The notes beneath the pieces were generated by a model, which searched no databases, was not told the DNA's origin, and saw only the letters and a program-made list of their open reading frames with translations. A program made the translations under genes and the position numbers. DNA of 64,000 nucleotides, taken from contig DVGH01000053.1 in NCBI GenBank assembly GCA_018712865.1, forward strand, positions 39,920 through 103,919, in the 5' to 3' direction. Every line of letters starts with the position of its first letter. Positions within the stretch are counted from its first letter, which is position 1. Origin of the DNA: Scatavimonas merdipullorum. GTDB taxonomy: Bacteria; Bacillota; Clostridia; Oscillospirales; Acutalibacteraceae. Shown here piece by piece: positions 25,788-34,047 of this stretch.

Positions 25788-27032
25788 ATGAAAAAAATTA
25801 TAAAAAAACTAACCGTTGCGTTAACCATTGCCAGCATGCTGATTTTCAGCTTGAGCGGCGTTTATTCTTTATATCTTCCGGATTCTTACAGGGTAACCGA
25901 CCTGCATAACGTAACAAGCCCGCCGGTCGCCGGCGTTTCCATTGAAAATATTTCTAGCGTTACGGCCGTTCCGGCCGCTTCTTCCAGCGACAGCCACCAG
26001 GGCACATACAACGGAAGGCTGATGCTGGGCGGCGTTATCCCAATTAAAGACGTTACCCTGGACTTAAGCGAGGATATACAGGTAATTCCCTGCGGCACAC
26101 CGTTTGGTGTAAAAATGTTTACGCAGGGCGTAATGGTGGTAAAAACAGACACTGTTACCGTAAACGGCCGCACCTGCTGCCCCGCAGCCGAAGGCGGCAT
26201 TGAGGTTGGCGATGTCATATTAAAAGTAAATAACGACAGTATCCAGAGCAATGAAGATTTGATCCAGCTTGTTTCGCATGCAAATGGTGAAAAAATCAGT
26301 CTGGACGTTATGCGGGATGACAAAAATTTAAAATTAAGCATTACGCCGGTTAAAACAAGCCCGCAGGGCGATTATAAAATTGGCCTTTGGGTTCGAGACA
26401 GCTCTGCAGGTATTGGAACTGTTACGTTTTATCAGGCAGAAACCAAAACCTTCGGCGGCCTTGGACATGGCATATGCGACGTTGATACCGGCGCGCTTAT
26501 GTCGCTTTCCCAAGGCGATATTGTACAGGCAAAGCTTGACAGCATTACCAAAGGAATAAAAGGCACGCCCGGCGCTTTAAACGGCCATTTTGACAATGAT
26601 GTTGCCATTGGTACGCTTTTGTCAAACTGTGAAACAGGTGTATACGGCCATATGGAAGAATCGCCCGCAGACAACAGCCCGGTTACAGTGGCTTCCAAGC
26701 AGGAGGTAACAACAGGGAGCGCTAAAATTTTGACAACGATTTCCGGCGATCAGGCCCAATATTACGATATAGAAATTGAAAGCATTAATTATAATCAGGA
26801 TACCGCAACAAAAAATATGACAATAAAAATTACCGATCAAACACTTCTTGAAAAAACAGGTGGTATTGTCCAGGGTATGAGCGGAAGCCCTATTTTGCAA
26901 AACGGAAAGCTGGTTGGCGCCGTTACGCATGTGTTTGTAAACGAACCTGAAAAAGGATATGCGATTTTCGCGGAAAATATGTTATCAGATCTTGTAGAAA
27001 GCACGGCAAAAAACCGGGATATTGCAGCCTGA
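25788..27032 (+). CDS. spoIVB: SpoIVB peptidase
   Basis: SpoIVB is the S55 serine peptidase secreted from the forespore that cleaves SpoIVFA to trigger sigma-K activation. The 414-residue protein has an N-terminal membrane anchor (about 8-28) and a PDZ domain (about 105-190). The peptidase domain has GLGHGICD (catalytic His, about 227) and QGMSGSPI (catalytic Ser, about 365). AAAGGAGG lies seven bases before the ATG at 25788. spo0A follows 116 bases later, the conserved spoIVB-spo0A pairing. Confidence 0.96.
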   Translation: MKKIIKKLTVALTIASMLIFSLSGVYSLYLPDSYRVTDLHNVTSPPVAGVSIENISSVTAVPAASSSDSHQGTYNGRLMLGGVIPIKDVTLDLSEDIQVIPCGTPFGVKMFTQGVMVVKTDTVTVNGRTCCPAAEGGIEVGDVILKVNNDSIQSNEDLIQLVSHANGEKISLDVMRDDKNLKLSITPVKTSPQGDYKIGLWVRDSSAGIGTVTFYQAETKTFGGLGHGICDVDTGALMSLSQGDIVQAKLDSITKGIKGTPGALNGHFDNDVAIGTLLSNCETGVYGHMEESPADNSPVTVASKQEVTTGSAKILTTISGDQAQYYDIEIESINYNQDTATKNMTIKITDQTLLEKTGGIVQGMSGSPILQNGKLVGAVTHVFVNEPEKGYAIFAENMLSDLVESTAKNRDIAA

Positions 27033-27148
27033 ATGTGTGTTTAAAAATATTTTCCCCCTTTTCTAAAAAAAGTTTCTGTAAATACTTGCTTAATTTACCA
27101 AATTGTGGTAATATAATCCCATCAAAAAAAATAACAGGGGGAATCTTT

Positions 27149-27946
27149 ATGGAAAAAAAGATTAAATCACTGATTACCGAAGATAGCGCAGTTTTTGGCC
27201 GTGAAGAATGTGAAATTCTGTCACAATATGGCATTGAAGTAAACTTATGTCAAAAGGACGGAATTGAAGTTTTGGAAAAAATTGACAGCTTACGGCCAGA
27301 TGTTGTGCTTCTGGACCTTTTTATGACACGTATTGACGGCATTGGCGTATTGCGTTCTATGACCGGCAGTCAAAATGACAAACAGCATCCGGTTTTTGTG
27401 ATTCTTTCCTCATTTGACAGCCCTGTACTGGAACGCGAGGTCCTAAACAGCGGTGCAGCCGCTTTTATCCACAGACCTTACAATGTGCAGGAGATTGCGC
27501 AAAGCATTGTAAAACTTGCAACCAGCGAACCCAAAAGCGCCCCTGGCAAAACGCATAACGGCTTTGACAATCTGGGCGATGCTTTGGGTACGAATATAGA
27601 GGTTAAGGTCACGGAAATTTTGCATCAAATTGGCGTCCCGGCACACATTAAAGGCTATCATTATTTAAGAGATTCTATCATTATGTCTGTAGAAAAACCC
27701 GAAATTATAAACGCTGTTACCAAACAGCTTTATCCCTCTGTTGCAAAAAAATATGAGACCACCTCTTCCCGTGTGGAACGCGCCATACGCCATGCTATAG
27801 AAGTTGCATGGGACCGCGGCGACGTAGACGTGCTCAATTCCTATTTTGGGTATACCATCCATAACGGAAGAGGCAAGCCAACCAACAGCGAATTTATCGC
27901 TATGATTTCAGACAAGCTAAGGCTTCAGTTGAAAAATGCAAGCTAA
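27149..27946 (+). CDS. spo0A: Sporulation master regulator Spo0A with an atypical receiver
   Basis: The 265-residue response regulator has an N-terminal receiver (1-120) and the highly conserved Spo0A DNA-binding domain (about 150-265), including IGVPAHIKGYHYLR and RVERAIRHAIEVAW. The phosphoacceptor Asp-56 is present. Around it the receiver departs from consensus: the acidic pair is Glu-Asp (11-12), the invariant Lys is Arg-109 (HRPYN), and the Pro two residues after the Asp-Leu-Phe-Met step is Thr. The start at 27149 is set by AGGGGGA six bases upstream. It follows spoIVB. Confidence 0.96.
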   Translation: MEKKIKSLITEDSAVFGREECEILSQYGIEVNLCQKDGIEVLEKIDSLRPDVVLLDLFMTRIDGIGVLRSMTGSQNDKQHPVFVILSSFDSPVLEREVLNSGAAAFIHRPYNVQEIAQSIVKLATSEPKSAPGKTHNGFDNLGDALGTNIEVKVTEILHQIGVPAHIKGYHYLRDSIIMSVEKPEIINAVTKQLYPSVAKKYETTSSRVERAIRHAIEVAWDRGDVDVLNSYFGYTIHNGRGKPTNSEFIAMISDKLRLQLKNAS

Positions 27947-27954
27947 AAAACGGT

Positions 27955-27990
27955 CCTCCGCCCGTTTAAAGGGCGGAGGGCTTATTCTTT
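27955..27990 (+). terminator. Terminator after spo0A
   Basis: CCTCCGCCC (27955-27963) pairs with GGGCGGAGG (27971-27979), followed by a T-rich stretch. Confidence 0.82.
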
Positions 27991-28126
27991 AAAAAAATTT
28001 ATCATCATTTTAAAACGAGCAAGGGTTTGTACGCTTTGCAGGCACACAAACAGTATTCGGCAAACCCACCGCGCCTAAAATATAGCGTGTCCATAAGCGG
28101 AAAACGCACCGCTTCGACAACCACAA

Positions 28127-28136
28127 ATGGTATAAT
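28127..28136 (+). promoter_or_regulatory. Extended -10 promoter of the metal-binding protein gene
   Basis: TATAAT at 28131-28136 is preceded by TGG. No convincing -35 element is seen. Confidence 0.45.
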
Positions 28137-28167
28137 GCAATTATAAACAAGAAATGGAGGAAGCATA

Positions 28168-28380
28168 ATGGCGGTAAAAACATATGTGATCAACGGGATG
28201 ACCTGCGGCCATTGCAGTACAAAAGTAGAGCAGGCTATCAATGCAATCGACGGTGTTACTGCGCATGTCGATCTTGGTGCAAAAACGGCGACCGTCACAT
28301 CCAAGGCGTATATCGACGACGCGCAGATTGTCAATGCCATCACAAACGCAGGCTATACGGTTGTAGAAAGCTGTATATAA
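28168..28380 (+). CDS. CopZ-like heavy-metal-associated protein
   Basis: This 70-residue single HMA domain has the metal-binding motif GMTCGHC at 10-16. Such proteins bind Cu(I) and pass it to CPx-type ATPases or to a CsoR-type regulator. No copper ATPase or regulator gene adjoins it: the P-type ATPase 3 kb away lacks CPC. GGAGG precedes the ATG. It appears to be a single-gene unit, with a promoter upstream and a strong terminator downstream. The metal is inferred from the family. Confidence 0.88.
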   Translation: MAVKTYVINGMTCGHCSTKVEQAINAIDGVTAHVDLGAKTATVTSKAYIDDAQIVNAITNAGYTVVESCI

Positions 28381-28420
28381 AATGAAAAACCTTTTTAAAG
28401 CATGGCTTTACTGAAAATTA

Positions 28421-28466
28421 AACGGGCCTGCCGCCTATCAGCATAGACGGCAGGCCCGTTTTTTCT
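28421..28466. terminator. Bidirectional terminator between copZ-like gene and cysK
   Basis: AACGGGCCTGCCG (28421-28433) is complementary to 28448-28460 and followed by TTTTTT on the plus strand. It separates convergent genes. Confidence 0.85.
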
Positions 28467-28499
28467 TTACACGGTATTTTAGCAGCAGCGGTATTGTGT

Positions 28500-29450
28500 T
28501 TACGCTTTAAAGGGGGGTTCATCATTGAAAAGCGCCGTTGACAGATAGCGCTCGCCTGTGTCCGGCAAAATAACCACAATGTGCTTTCCAGCATTTTCCG
28601 GCCGCTTTGCAATCTGCTGCGCTGCATAAACCGCAGCACCGGAAGAAATCCCAATAAGAAGCCCTTCCGCCTTTGCAATACGCCGGCCTGTTTCCAGCGC
28701 ATCCTCATCCTTTACAGGAAATACCTCGTCATAAACGGTGGTATCCAACGTATCCGGCACAAACCCGGCGCCGATCCCCTGTATTTTGTGGGGGCCTGCA
28801 CTCCCGCCCGACAAAACCGGGGAGCCTTCAGGCTCTACCGCAACAACCTGTACGGACGGCTTTTTTTCTTTTAAAAAGCCTCCGGCCCCGCTAAGCGTAC
28901 CGCCTGTGCCGACGCCGGCTACAAAGATATCCACACAGCCGTCTGTATCGTTCCATATTTCAGGCCCCGTTGTCCTTCTGTGTACTGCGGGGTTGGCCGG
29001 ATTTTCAAATTGGCCTAAAATTACAGAGCCTTCTATTTCCCTGTTCAGCGCTTTTGCTTTTTCTATTGCGCCGCGCATCCCTTTTGCGCCTTCTGTTAAT
29101 ATAAGCTGCGCGCCATAAGCCTTTAAAAGGTTACGGCGTTCTATACTCATAGTTTCCGGCATTGTAAGCAGCACCTTATACCCCTTTGCTGCCGCAACGC
29201 AGGCAAGGCCGATCCCTGTATTGCCGCTGGTCGGTTCAATAATGGTCGCACCTTTTGAAAGCAGGCCTTTTTCTTCGGCGTCTTCTATCATGGCCTTTGC
29301 AATCCTGTCCTTTACACTGCCGGCAGGGTTAAAATATTCCAGCTTTGCCAAAATATGCGCCGAAATGTTTTCCTGCTGTTGAAAATTCGTAAGCTCCAAA
29401 ACCGGTGTGTTACCGATCAACTGCGCTAAACTTGTGCATATCTTTGCCAT
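28500..29450 (-). CDS. cysK: Cysteine synthase A
   Basis: This 316-residue PLP enzyme makes cysteine from O-acetylserine and sulfide. The PLP lysine lies in NPAGSVKDRIAKAM (about 37-50) and the phosphate-binding loop in SGNTGIGLACVAA. Length is typical of CysK. It starts 12 bases after the O-acetylhomoserine sulfhydrylase gene, with AGGAGGGAAG upstream, so the two form a sulfur-assimilation operon. No SAM riboswitch or T-box is recognisable in the leader. Confidence 0.96.
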   Translation of the reverse strand: MAKICTSLAQLIGNTPVLELTNFQQQENISAHILAKLEYFNPAGSVKDRIAKAMIEDAEEKGLLSKGATIIEPTSGNTGIGLACVAAAKGYKVLLTMPETMSIERRNLLKAYGAQLILTEGAKGMRGAIEKAKALNREIEGSVILGQFENPANPAVHRRTTGPEIWNDTDGCVDIFVAGVGTGGTLSGAGGFLKEKKPSVQVVAVEPEGSPVLSGGSAGPHKIQGIGAGFVPDTLDTTVYDEVFPVKDEDALETGRRIAKAEGLLIGISSGAAVYAAQQIAKRPENAGKHIVVILPDTGERYLSTALFNDEPPFKA

Positions 29451-29462
29451 TTTCTTCCCTCC

Positions 29463-30758
29463 TTATGCAATGGCTTTAAACGCCTGTTCCAAATCAAAAA
29501 GAATATCGTCTATATGCTCTATACCAATTGAAACACGCACGGTATTATCTCGGATGTTCTGTTCCTCCCGCGTCTTTTTATCCAGCTGCGCGTGCGTGGT
29601 CGTCGCCGGATGTATGACAAGAGATTTTGCATCCGCCACATTGGCCAACAGGGAAAAAAGCCGAAGGCTATCTATAAATTTTCTGGCTTTTTCCTCGCCG
29701 CCTTTGATTTCAAACGTAAATATTGTGCCGCCTCCGTTTGGAATATACTTTCGGCACAGTGGCTTTTGCTCCGGGTCAAGGAAAGGGTGGTTGACTCTTT
29801 CCACCTGTGGATGTACCGCCAAATATTCCAACACCTTTTTTGTATTTTCCACATGGCGCTGCACACGCAGCGAAAGCGTTTCAAGCCCCTGCAACAGCAA
29901 AAACGCATGGAATGGGGAAATTGCCGCGCCCATATCGCGCAGGAGGACCGCGCGAACCAGGGTAACGAATGCAGCCCTTCCGGCAGCCTCTGTAAAGCAC
30001 AGGCCGTGATAGCTGGGATTCGGCCCAGAAATATGGGAAAACCGTCCGCTTGCCTGCCAGTCAAAGTTTCCGCCGTCCACAATCATACCGCCCAGCGCCG
30101 TACCGTGACCGCCAATAAATTTGGTTGCGGAATGCACAACCAGATCTGCGCCGTATTCCAACGGCCGCACCAGATAAGGCGTCGCAAACGTATTGTCTAC
30201 GACAAGCGGCACTCCGTGCCGGTGCGCTGCCTGTGCGACCTTTTCTATATCGGTAAGCATGGAGTTTGGGTTTCCCATGGTTTCTATAAAAACTGCTTTG
30301 GTATTTTCGCGGATTGCGCGCTCAAACGCTCCAGCGTCGGAATGCCGGACAAAGGTTGTGGATATTCCATATTGTGCCAGCGTATGCGCAAGCAGGTTAT
30401 AAGTTCCGCCATAAAGATTGTTGGCCGCTACAACATGGTCGCCGGCATGCGCCAGGTTTTGCAGCGTATATGACACCGCCGCGGCGCCGCTTGCCACCGC
30501 CAGTGCGGCTACCCCGCCTTCCAGCGCGGCCATTCGGCTTTCCAAAACAGCCTGTGTTGGGTTGGTCAGCCTGCCGTAAATATTGCCGGAAGCCGAAAGA
30601 CTGAACCTTGCCTGCGCATCTTCTGTATTTTCAAACACATAGGCCGCCGTCTGATAGATAGGCACTGCACGGGCGCCTGTTGCCGGGTCGGGCACTTCCT
30701 GCCCAATGTGCAGCTGCTTTGTTTCAAAATGAAGCCGTCTTTGCGTTAGATCGTCCAT
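29463..30758 (-). CDS. metY: O-acetylhomoserine sulfhydrylase
   Basis: The 431-residue PLP enzyme of the Cys/Met metabolism family converts O-acetylhomoserine and sulfide to homocysteine. The PLP lysine is in VHSATKFIGGHGT, and YGRLTNPTQAVLE, NPNSMLTDI and VVDNTFATPYL are family segments. Length (about 430) fits OAH sulfhydrylases rather than the shorter cystathionine enzymes. It is first in the metY-cysK operon. A promoter and a perfect inverted repeat lie about 170 bases upstream. Homoserine acetyltransferase is not in the window. Confidence 0.94.
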   Translation of the reverse strand: MDDLTQRRLHFETKQLHIGQEVPDPATGARAVPIYQTAAYVFENTEDAQARFSLSASGNIYGRLTNPTQAVLESRMAALEGGVAALAVASGAAAVSYTLQNLAHAGDHVVAANNLYGGTYNLLAHTLAQYGISTTFVRHSDAGAFERAIRENTKAVFIETMGNPNSMLTDIEKVAQAAHRHGVPLVVDNTFATPYLVRPLEYGADLVVHSATKFIGGHGTALGGMIVDGGNFDWQASGRFSHISGPNPSYHGLCFTEAAGRAAFVTLVRAVLLRDMGAAISPFHAFLLLQGLETLSLRVQRHVENTKKVLEYLAVHPQVERVNHPFLDPEQKPLCRKYIPNGGGTIFTFEIKGGEEKARKFIDSLRLFSLLANVADAKSLVIHPATTTHAQLDKKTREEQNIRDNTVRVSIGIEHIDDILFDLEQAFKAIA

Positions 30759-30897
30759 TGCTTGATACCACCTTAAAATAATCTTGCTTTTATTCTTCTA
30801 TATGTTTTGCGGTTTATGCAAAAGCAGCGGCAGCGCCCTACTTTTGCAGGAAAGGCTGTCAATGCTCCATAAGCGAAACGAATCTTTTTTTAACCAG

Positions 30898-30918
30898 ATT
30901 TTCAAACTATTTGAAAAT
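30898..30918. promoter_or_regulatory. Candidate operator: perfect inverted repeat in the metY leader
   Basis: ATTTTCAAA-CTA-TTTGAAAAT is a perfect 9-3-9 palindrome placed 11 bases downstream of the metY -10 element, a repressor position. The regulator is unknown; a sulfur regulator such as a CymR-type protein is only a guess. Confidence 0.5.
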
Positions 30919-30929
30919 TTGTTTTTTCT

Positions 30930-30958
30930 ATCTTAGTAAATCCTGGTTTTTCTGTCAA
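30930..30958 (-). promoter_or_regulatory. Promoter of metY-cysK
   Basis: On the minus strand a perfect TTGACA (30953-30958) and TAAGAT (30930-30935) are 17 bases apart. The leader is about 165 bases. Confidence 0.72.
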
Positions 30959-31053
30959 GATTATTTTTTGAATCTAAATTTTATGTATACAATCCCTTAC
31001 TATTATGATAAAATGCAATCGATTCATCACATATTTTTTAAGGAGGCGATTTG

Positions 31054-32169
31054 TTGAAGGTTCTGGTATTATCCTGCAACACAGGTGAAGGCCATAACAG
31101 CGCCGGCAGGGCAATTTTTGAAAAGCTCTTACAAAACGGCATAGAAGCGGAATTTGCCGATACGCTTTCAATCGGCAGCCAAAACGCTTCTTTGCATGTA
31201 AACCGTTTGTATACCAATATTACGACAAAGACTCCTTCCACGTTTAAGCTGCTGTATAAGGCCGGGAGCGCTGTCAGCCGGCTGAAAATAAAATCGCCCG
31301 TCTATGCGGTCAATAAACTCAATGCCAAAAGCATTTACACATACATTTTGCGGAACAATTTCCACGCGGTGATAACCTCCCACCTTTTTCCAGCTGAAAC
31401 GTTGACCAGTATACGAAAGCAACGGGGAAAAACTTTTAAATTTCTTTCTGTTGCTACTGACTACACCTGTATACCGTTTTGGGAGGAAACGCAGCCAGAT
31501 TATTACATTATTCCACACAGCGAGCTTTTGAAGGAATTTACCGAAAAAGGAATTCCAAAAGAGAAGCTGCTGCCCTATGGAATTCCCGTAAGCGACGCTT
31601 ATAAAACGCATACGGAAAAGTCTTGTGCGCGCCGGGAGCTTTCGCTTGACGAGGAAAAGACGACGCTTTTGCTGATGTCTGGCAGTATGGGCTTTGGAAA
31701 GCCGGAAGCACTGATACAGGCTTTATGTCAAAAATTTGGGGAAAATACAAACCTGGTAGCCTTATGTGGCAATAATAAAAAGCTGGAAAACAGACTGCGT
31801 ACACAATTTGGCTCTTATAAAAATGTAATAGTAAGAGGATATACAAACCAGGTAAGCCTGTATATGGATGCATGCGATCTGCTATTTACAAAACCGGGCG
31901 GGCTTACTTCTACTGAAGCGGCCGTTAAAAACATCCCCATTATCCATACCGCCCCGATTCCGGGGTGTGAAACGAAAAACGCGCAGTTTTTTGCACAGCG
32001 CTATCTTTCCGTTTATTCGCCGGGTGATCCGCAAAAAACGGCTTGTGATGCTTTTATGCTGTTGCACGATCCACAGAAAAAAGAAAAAATGCTGGAAATG
32101 CAAAACCGGTATATCTATAAAGATGCGGCGGATTCGATTTATAAGCTTTTGCTGGAAATTTGCGGATAG
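31054..32169 (+). CDS. MGDG synthase/UgtP-type glycosyltransferase
   Basis: This 371-residue GT28-type enzyme resembles plant MGDG synthase and Bacillus UgtP, which add sugars to diacylglycerol. The N-terminal domain starts VLVLSCNTGEGHNSAG and the sugar-nucleotide site shows TKPGGLTSTEAAVKNIPII near the C-terminus. The start is probably TTG at 31054, seven bases after AAGGAGG; TTG at 31051 is also possible. The next gene is PlsY-like, which supports a role in membrane lipid synthesis. The sugar donor and acceptor are inferred. Confidence 0.88.
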   Translation: MKVLVLSCNTGEGHNSAGRAIFEKLLQNGIEAEFADTLSIGSQNASLHVNRLYTNITTKTPSTFKLLYKAGSAVSRLKIKSPVYAVNKLNAKSIYTYILRNNFHAVITSHLFPAETLTSIRKQRGKTFKFLSVATDYTCIPFWEETQPDYYIIPHSELLKEFTEKGIPKEKLLPYGIPVSDAYKTHTEKSCARRELSLDEEKTTLLLMSGSMGFGKPEALIQALCQKFGENTNLVALCGNNKKLENRLRTQFGSYKNVIVRGYTNQVSLYMDACDLLFTKPGGLTSTEAAVKNIPIIHTAPIPGCETKNAQFFAQRYLSVYSPGDPQKTACDAFMLLHDPQKKEKMLEMQNRYIYKDAADSIYKLLLEICG

Positions 32170-32219
32170 AAAAAAGCGACAGGGGTTTTACACGCGTACT
32201 GTGAGGGGATTTATAGAAT

Positions 32220-32867
32220 ATGGAAAGACTACCGTTTTATCTGTTTTTTATCTGTGCCGGTTTTTTTTCCGGCAGCATCGTCTATTCTTATTTTTTACCG
32301 AAGCTGTTGCTACATAAAAATATTTTGCTGTTAAGCGACGACAGGAATCCCGGATGCGCCAATGTATTTAAATATATTGGCGTTCCCATGGGAATAGTAT
32401 GCCTGCTGTGCGATTTTTTCAAAGGGTATTTGCCTATCATGTGGGCCTTGCATTTTCTGGAGGACAGAAGCCTTCTGTTTTCTTTTGTTCTGGCTGCTCC
32501 TACAGCCGGCCACATGTTGAGCCCGTTTTTACATTTTCACGGAGGGAAAGCGATCAACGTTTCATTTGGCTGTCTGGCTGCGCTTTTACCGGCATATGGA
32601 ACCGTTTGGTGGCTGGTGATTCCATTTATTGCGCTTTCTACGCTTTTCAGGCTAAATCCACATAGCCTGCGCGTTGTGGCCAGCTTTGCAATCTTGTTCC
32701 TTTTAAGTGTTTTTGCTGACAAAAATACCGCCGTATCCTGCGGTGTATTTCTGATCAGCGCACTGGTCACGATCAAGCATACAGGCGTTTATCTTCACCA
32801 TGAACGCAGTCTTGCAAAGCTGCAATTTTTAAACCACACGCTTTGGAAAAGAAAAAAGAAAATGTGA
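32220..32867 (+). CDS. PlsY-like glycerol-3-phosphate acyltransferase, divergent
   Basis: This 215-residue multi-pass membrane protein has PlsY-family motifs: SGSIVYSYFLPK with DRNPGCANV (motif 1), CDFFKGYLP (motif 2) and GHMLSPFLHFHGGKAI (motif 3). PlsY acylates glycerol 3-phosphate from acyl phosphate. Motifs 1 and 3 differ from the usual GSGNPGATN and FKGGKGVAT forms, so it may be a paralogue with altered specificity. It lies 50 bases behind the glycosyltransferase gene and is likely co-transcribed. Confidence 0.82.
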   Translation: MERLPFYLFFICAGFFSGSIVYSYFLPKLLLHKNILLLSDDRNPGCANVFKYIGVPMGIVCLLCDFFKGYLPIMWALHFLEDRSLLFSFVLAAPTAGHMLSPFLHFHGGKAINVSFGCLAALLPAYGTVWWLVIPFIALSTLFRLNPHSLRVVASFAILFLLSVFADKNTAVSCGVFLISALVTIKHTGVYLHHERSLAKLQFLNHTLWKRKKKM

Positions 32868-32883
32868 AAACAGAATTTTAAAA

Positions 32884-32937
32884 AGAAAAGCAGGCGCACG
32901 GGCATTTTGTAGTGTCCTGACGCGCCTGCTTTTTATT
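32884..32937. terminator. Bidirectional terminator
   Basis: AAAAGCAGGCGC and GCGCCTGCTTTT form the base of a hairpin with a long loop between convergent genes; T-runs exist on both strands. Confidence 0.78.
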
Positions 32938-33949
32938 TGAAATCGGGTAAAACTGCCTGTACCTTTGCAAGCAGGCCCGTTCTGGGTTTGCCCGGATCGG
33001 GAAGTTGTGGAAAATCGTATGCGGGATAGTCGTTCCCTTCTACAATGGCCGGGCCCTTTTCGGTGATACATACATCCCAGCCTACATACCGTATTTGCGG
33101 CACGACCAGAGCAGCTTTTTTGACAAGCGCTTTAATCTGTTCCATATAAGGTAAAGCATACCCGACAAACGAAACACCTGTGTATGGATGTTTGTCATAA
33201 TTGATCAAAGCAGACGTATGCCCCGGCCCGTTAATTTTTCCCGTCTCCAGGTCAAAGCTGCATGCAATTCCGCCGTTTTCCAGATTATCCACAAAATTCC
33301 CGTTGTTCCCCATTTTAAAAACGGCGTATAAAATATGGGGAACGCCTTTTTCCACCAGTGTTACAATCCGCAGGCAATTTAAAGAGCACGGATAAATTGC
33401 CGCGGCCGCCTTGTGCTGTACAATAACCTCTTCAATCAGTCCAAAATTTTTCCGGGGATCCTTTACATATGCGTAAAGCGCTTTTATATCTGCAAAATTT
33501 GCCGTTTGAATTTTCTCGATTCCTTTTCCGCTTTCGCCAACATAAGGCTTTGCAAAAAAAGCTTCCCTGCCCTGCACAAAAGCCGCAAACGCAGGAAAAT
33601 TGATTTCCTTCAGGTCGAGCACTTCCCTGCCCAGAAACGCCTTGAAGCGTTTGTCAAAAACGTTCTTCTGATCAAAAATATAGCTGTACGACTGATCATT
33701 GGCATGCATGATCAGCCTTTTATTTTTCACCCGCGTCATATAGGTGCGGCGCTCACGGGCGTTCATATTGTAAAATTCAAAAATCTGGTAATCGTAATAT
33801 CCGGCGCCATAGCGCAACGAACAGTTCACCATATCAAAAAACAGTTCTGCTTTGCTTTTTCCTGTTTTTTTATGGATGCTGTCGATCACCTTTTTCATTT
33901 TTCCAAAGCTTGCGCCGCCTGCAATCCTGGCAATATACTTCAGGCTCAT
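32933..33949 (-). CDS. Sugar-transfer-associated ATP-grasp protein
   Basis: The 338-residue protein matches the ATPgrasp_ST family. Seen are FFAKPYVGESGKGI (nucleotide-binding Lys and Gly loop), LIEEVIVQH, CSLNCLRIVTL, and VGWDVCITEKGPAIVEGNDYP (metal-binding Asp, Glu and Asn). Members occur near polysaccharide genes and are thought to ligate an acid to an amino or hydroxyl group of a sugar, but no substrate is established. AGGGGG precedes the ATG. A terminator separates it from the upstream aminotransferase gene, so co-function is uncertain. Confidence 0.85.
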   Translation of the reverse strand: MSLKYIARIAGGASFGKMKKVIDSIHKKTGKSKAELFFDMVNCSLRYGAGYYDYQIFEFYNMNARERRTYMTRVKNKRLIMHANDQSYSYIFDQKNVFDKRFKAFLGREVLDLKEINFPAFAAFVQGREAFFAKPYVGESGKGIEKIQTANFADIKALYAYVKDPRKNFGLIEEVIVQHKAAAAIYPCSLNCLRIVTLVEKGVPHILYAVFKMGNNGNFVDNLENGGIACSFDLETGKINGPGHTSALINYDKHPYTGVSFVGYALPYMEQIKALVKKAALVVPQIRYVGWDVCITEKGPAIVEGNDYPAYDFPQLPDPGKPRTGLLAKVQAVLPDFK

Positions 33950-33984
33950 GGTTTTATCCCCCTGTCCATTTATCTGGCCTATAA

Positions 33985-34013
33985 AAAACGGTACGCCGCT
34001 TTTTCGGCGTACC
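33985..34013 (-). terminator. Terminator after the EctB-like gene
   Basis: GGTACGCCG (33990-33998) pairs with CGGCGTACC (34005-34013); the minus-strand tail is TTTTTT. Confidence 0.85.
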
Positions 34014-34047
34014 TGTTATCCTGTTTATTCTGCCGGTCCTTACATTT

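Noticed and set aside
23163..28380. Copper export system made of the P-type ATPase and the CopZ-like protein
   Set aside because: The ATPase has IPEGL instead of CPC in helix 4 and no HMA domain, and the genes are 3 kb apart in separate units.
29592..30473. 293-codon plus-strand open frame opposite metY
   Set aside because: Antisense shadow caused by codon bias of metY; basic, domain-free translation.
30759..31053. SAM riboswitch or T-box upstream of metY
   Set aside because: Neither the SAM-I core nor a GGTGGTACCGCG-type T-box sequence is present; only a promoter and palindrome are seen.
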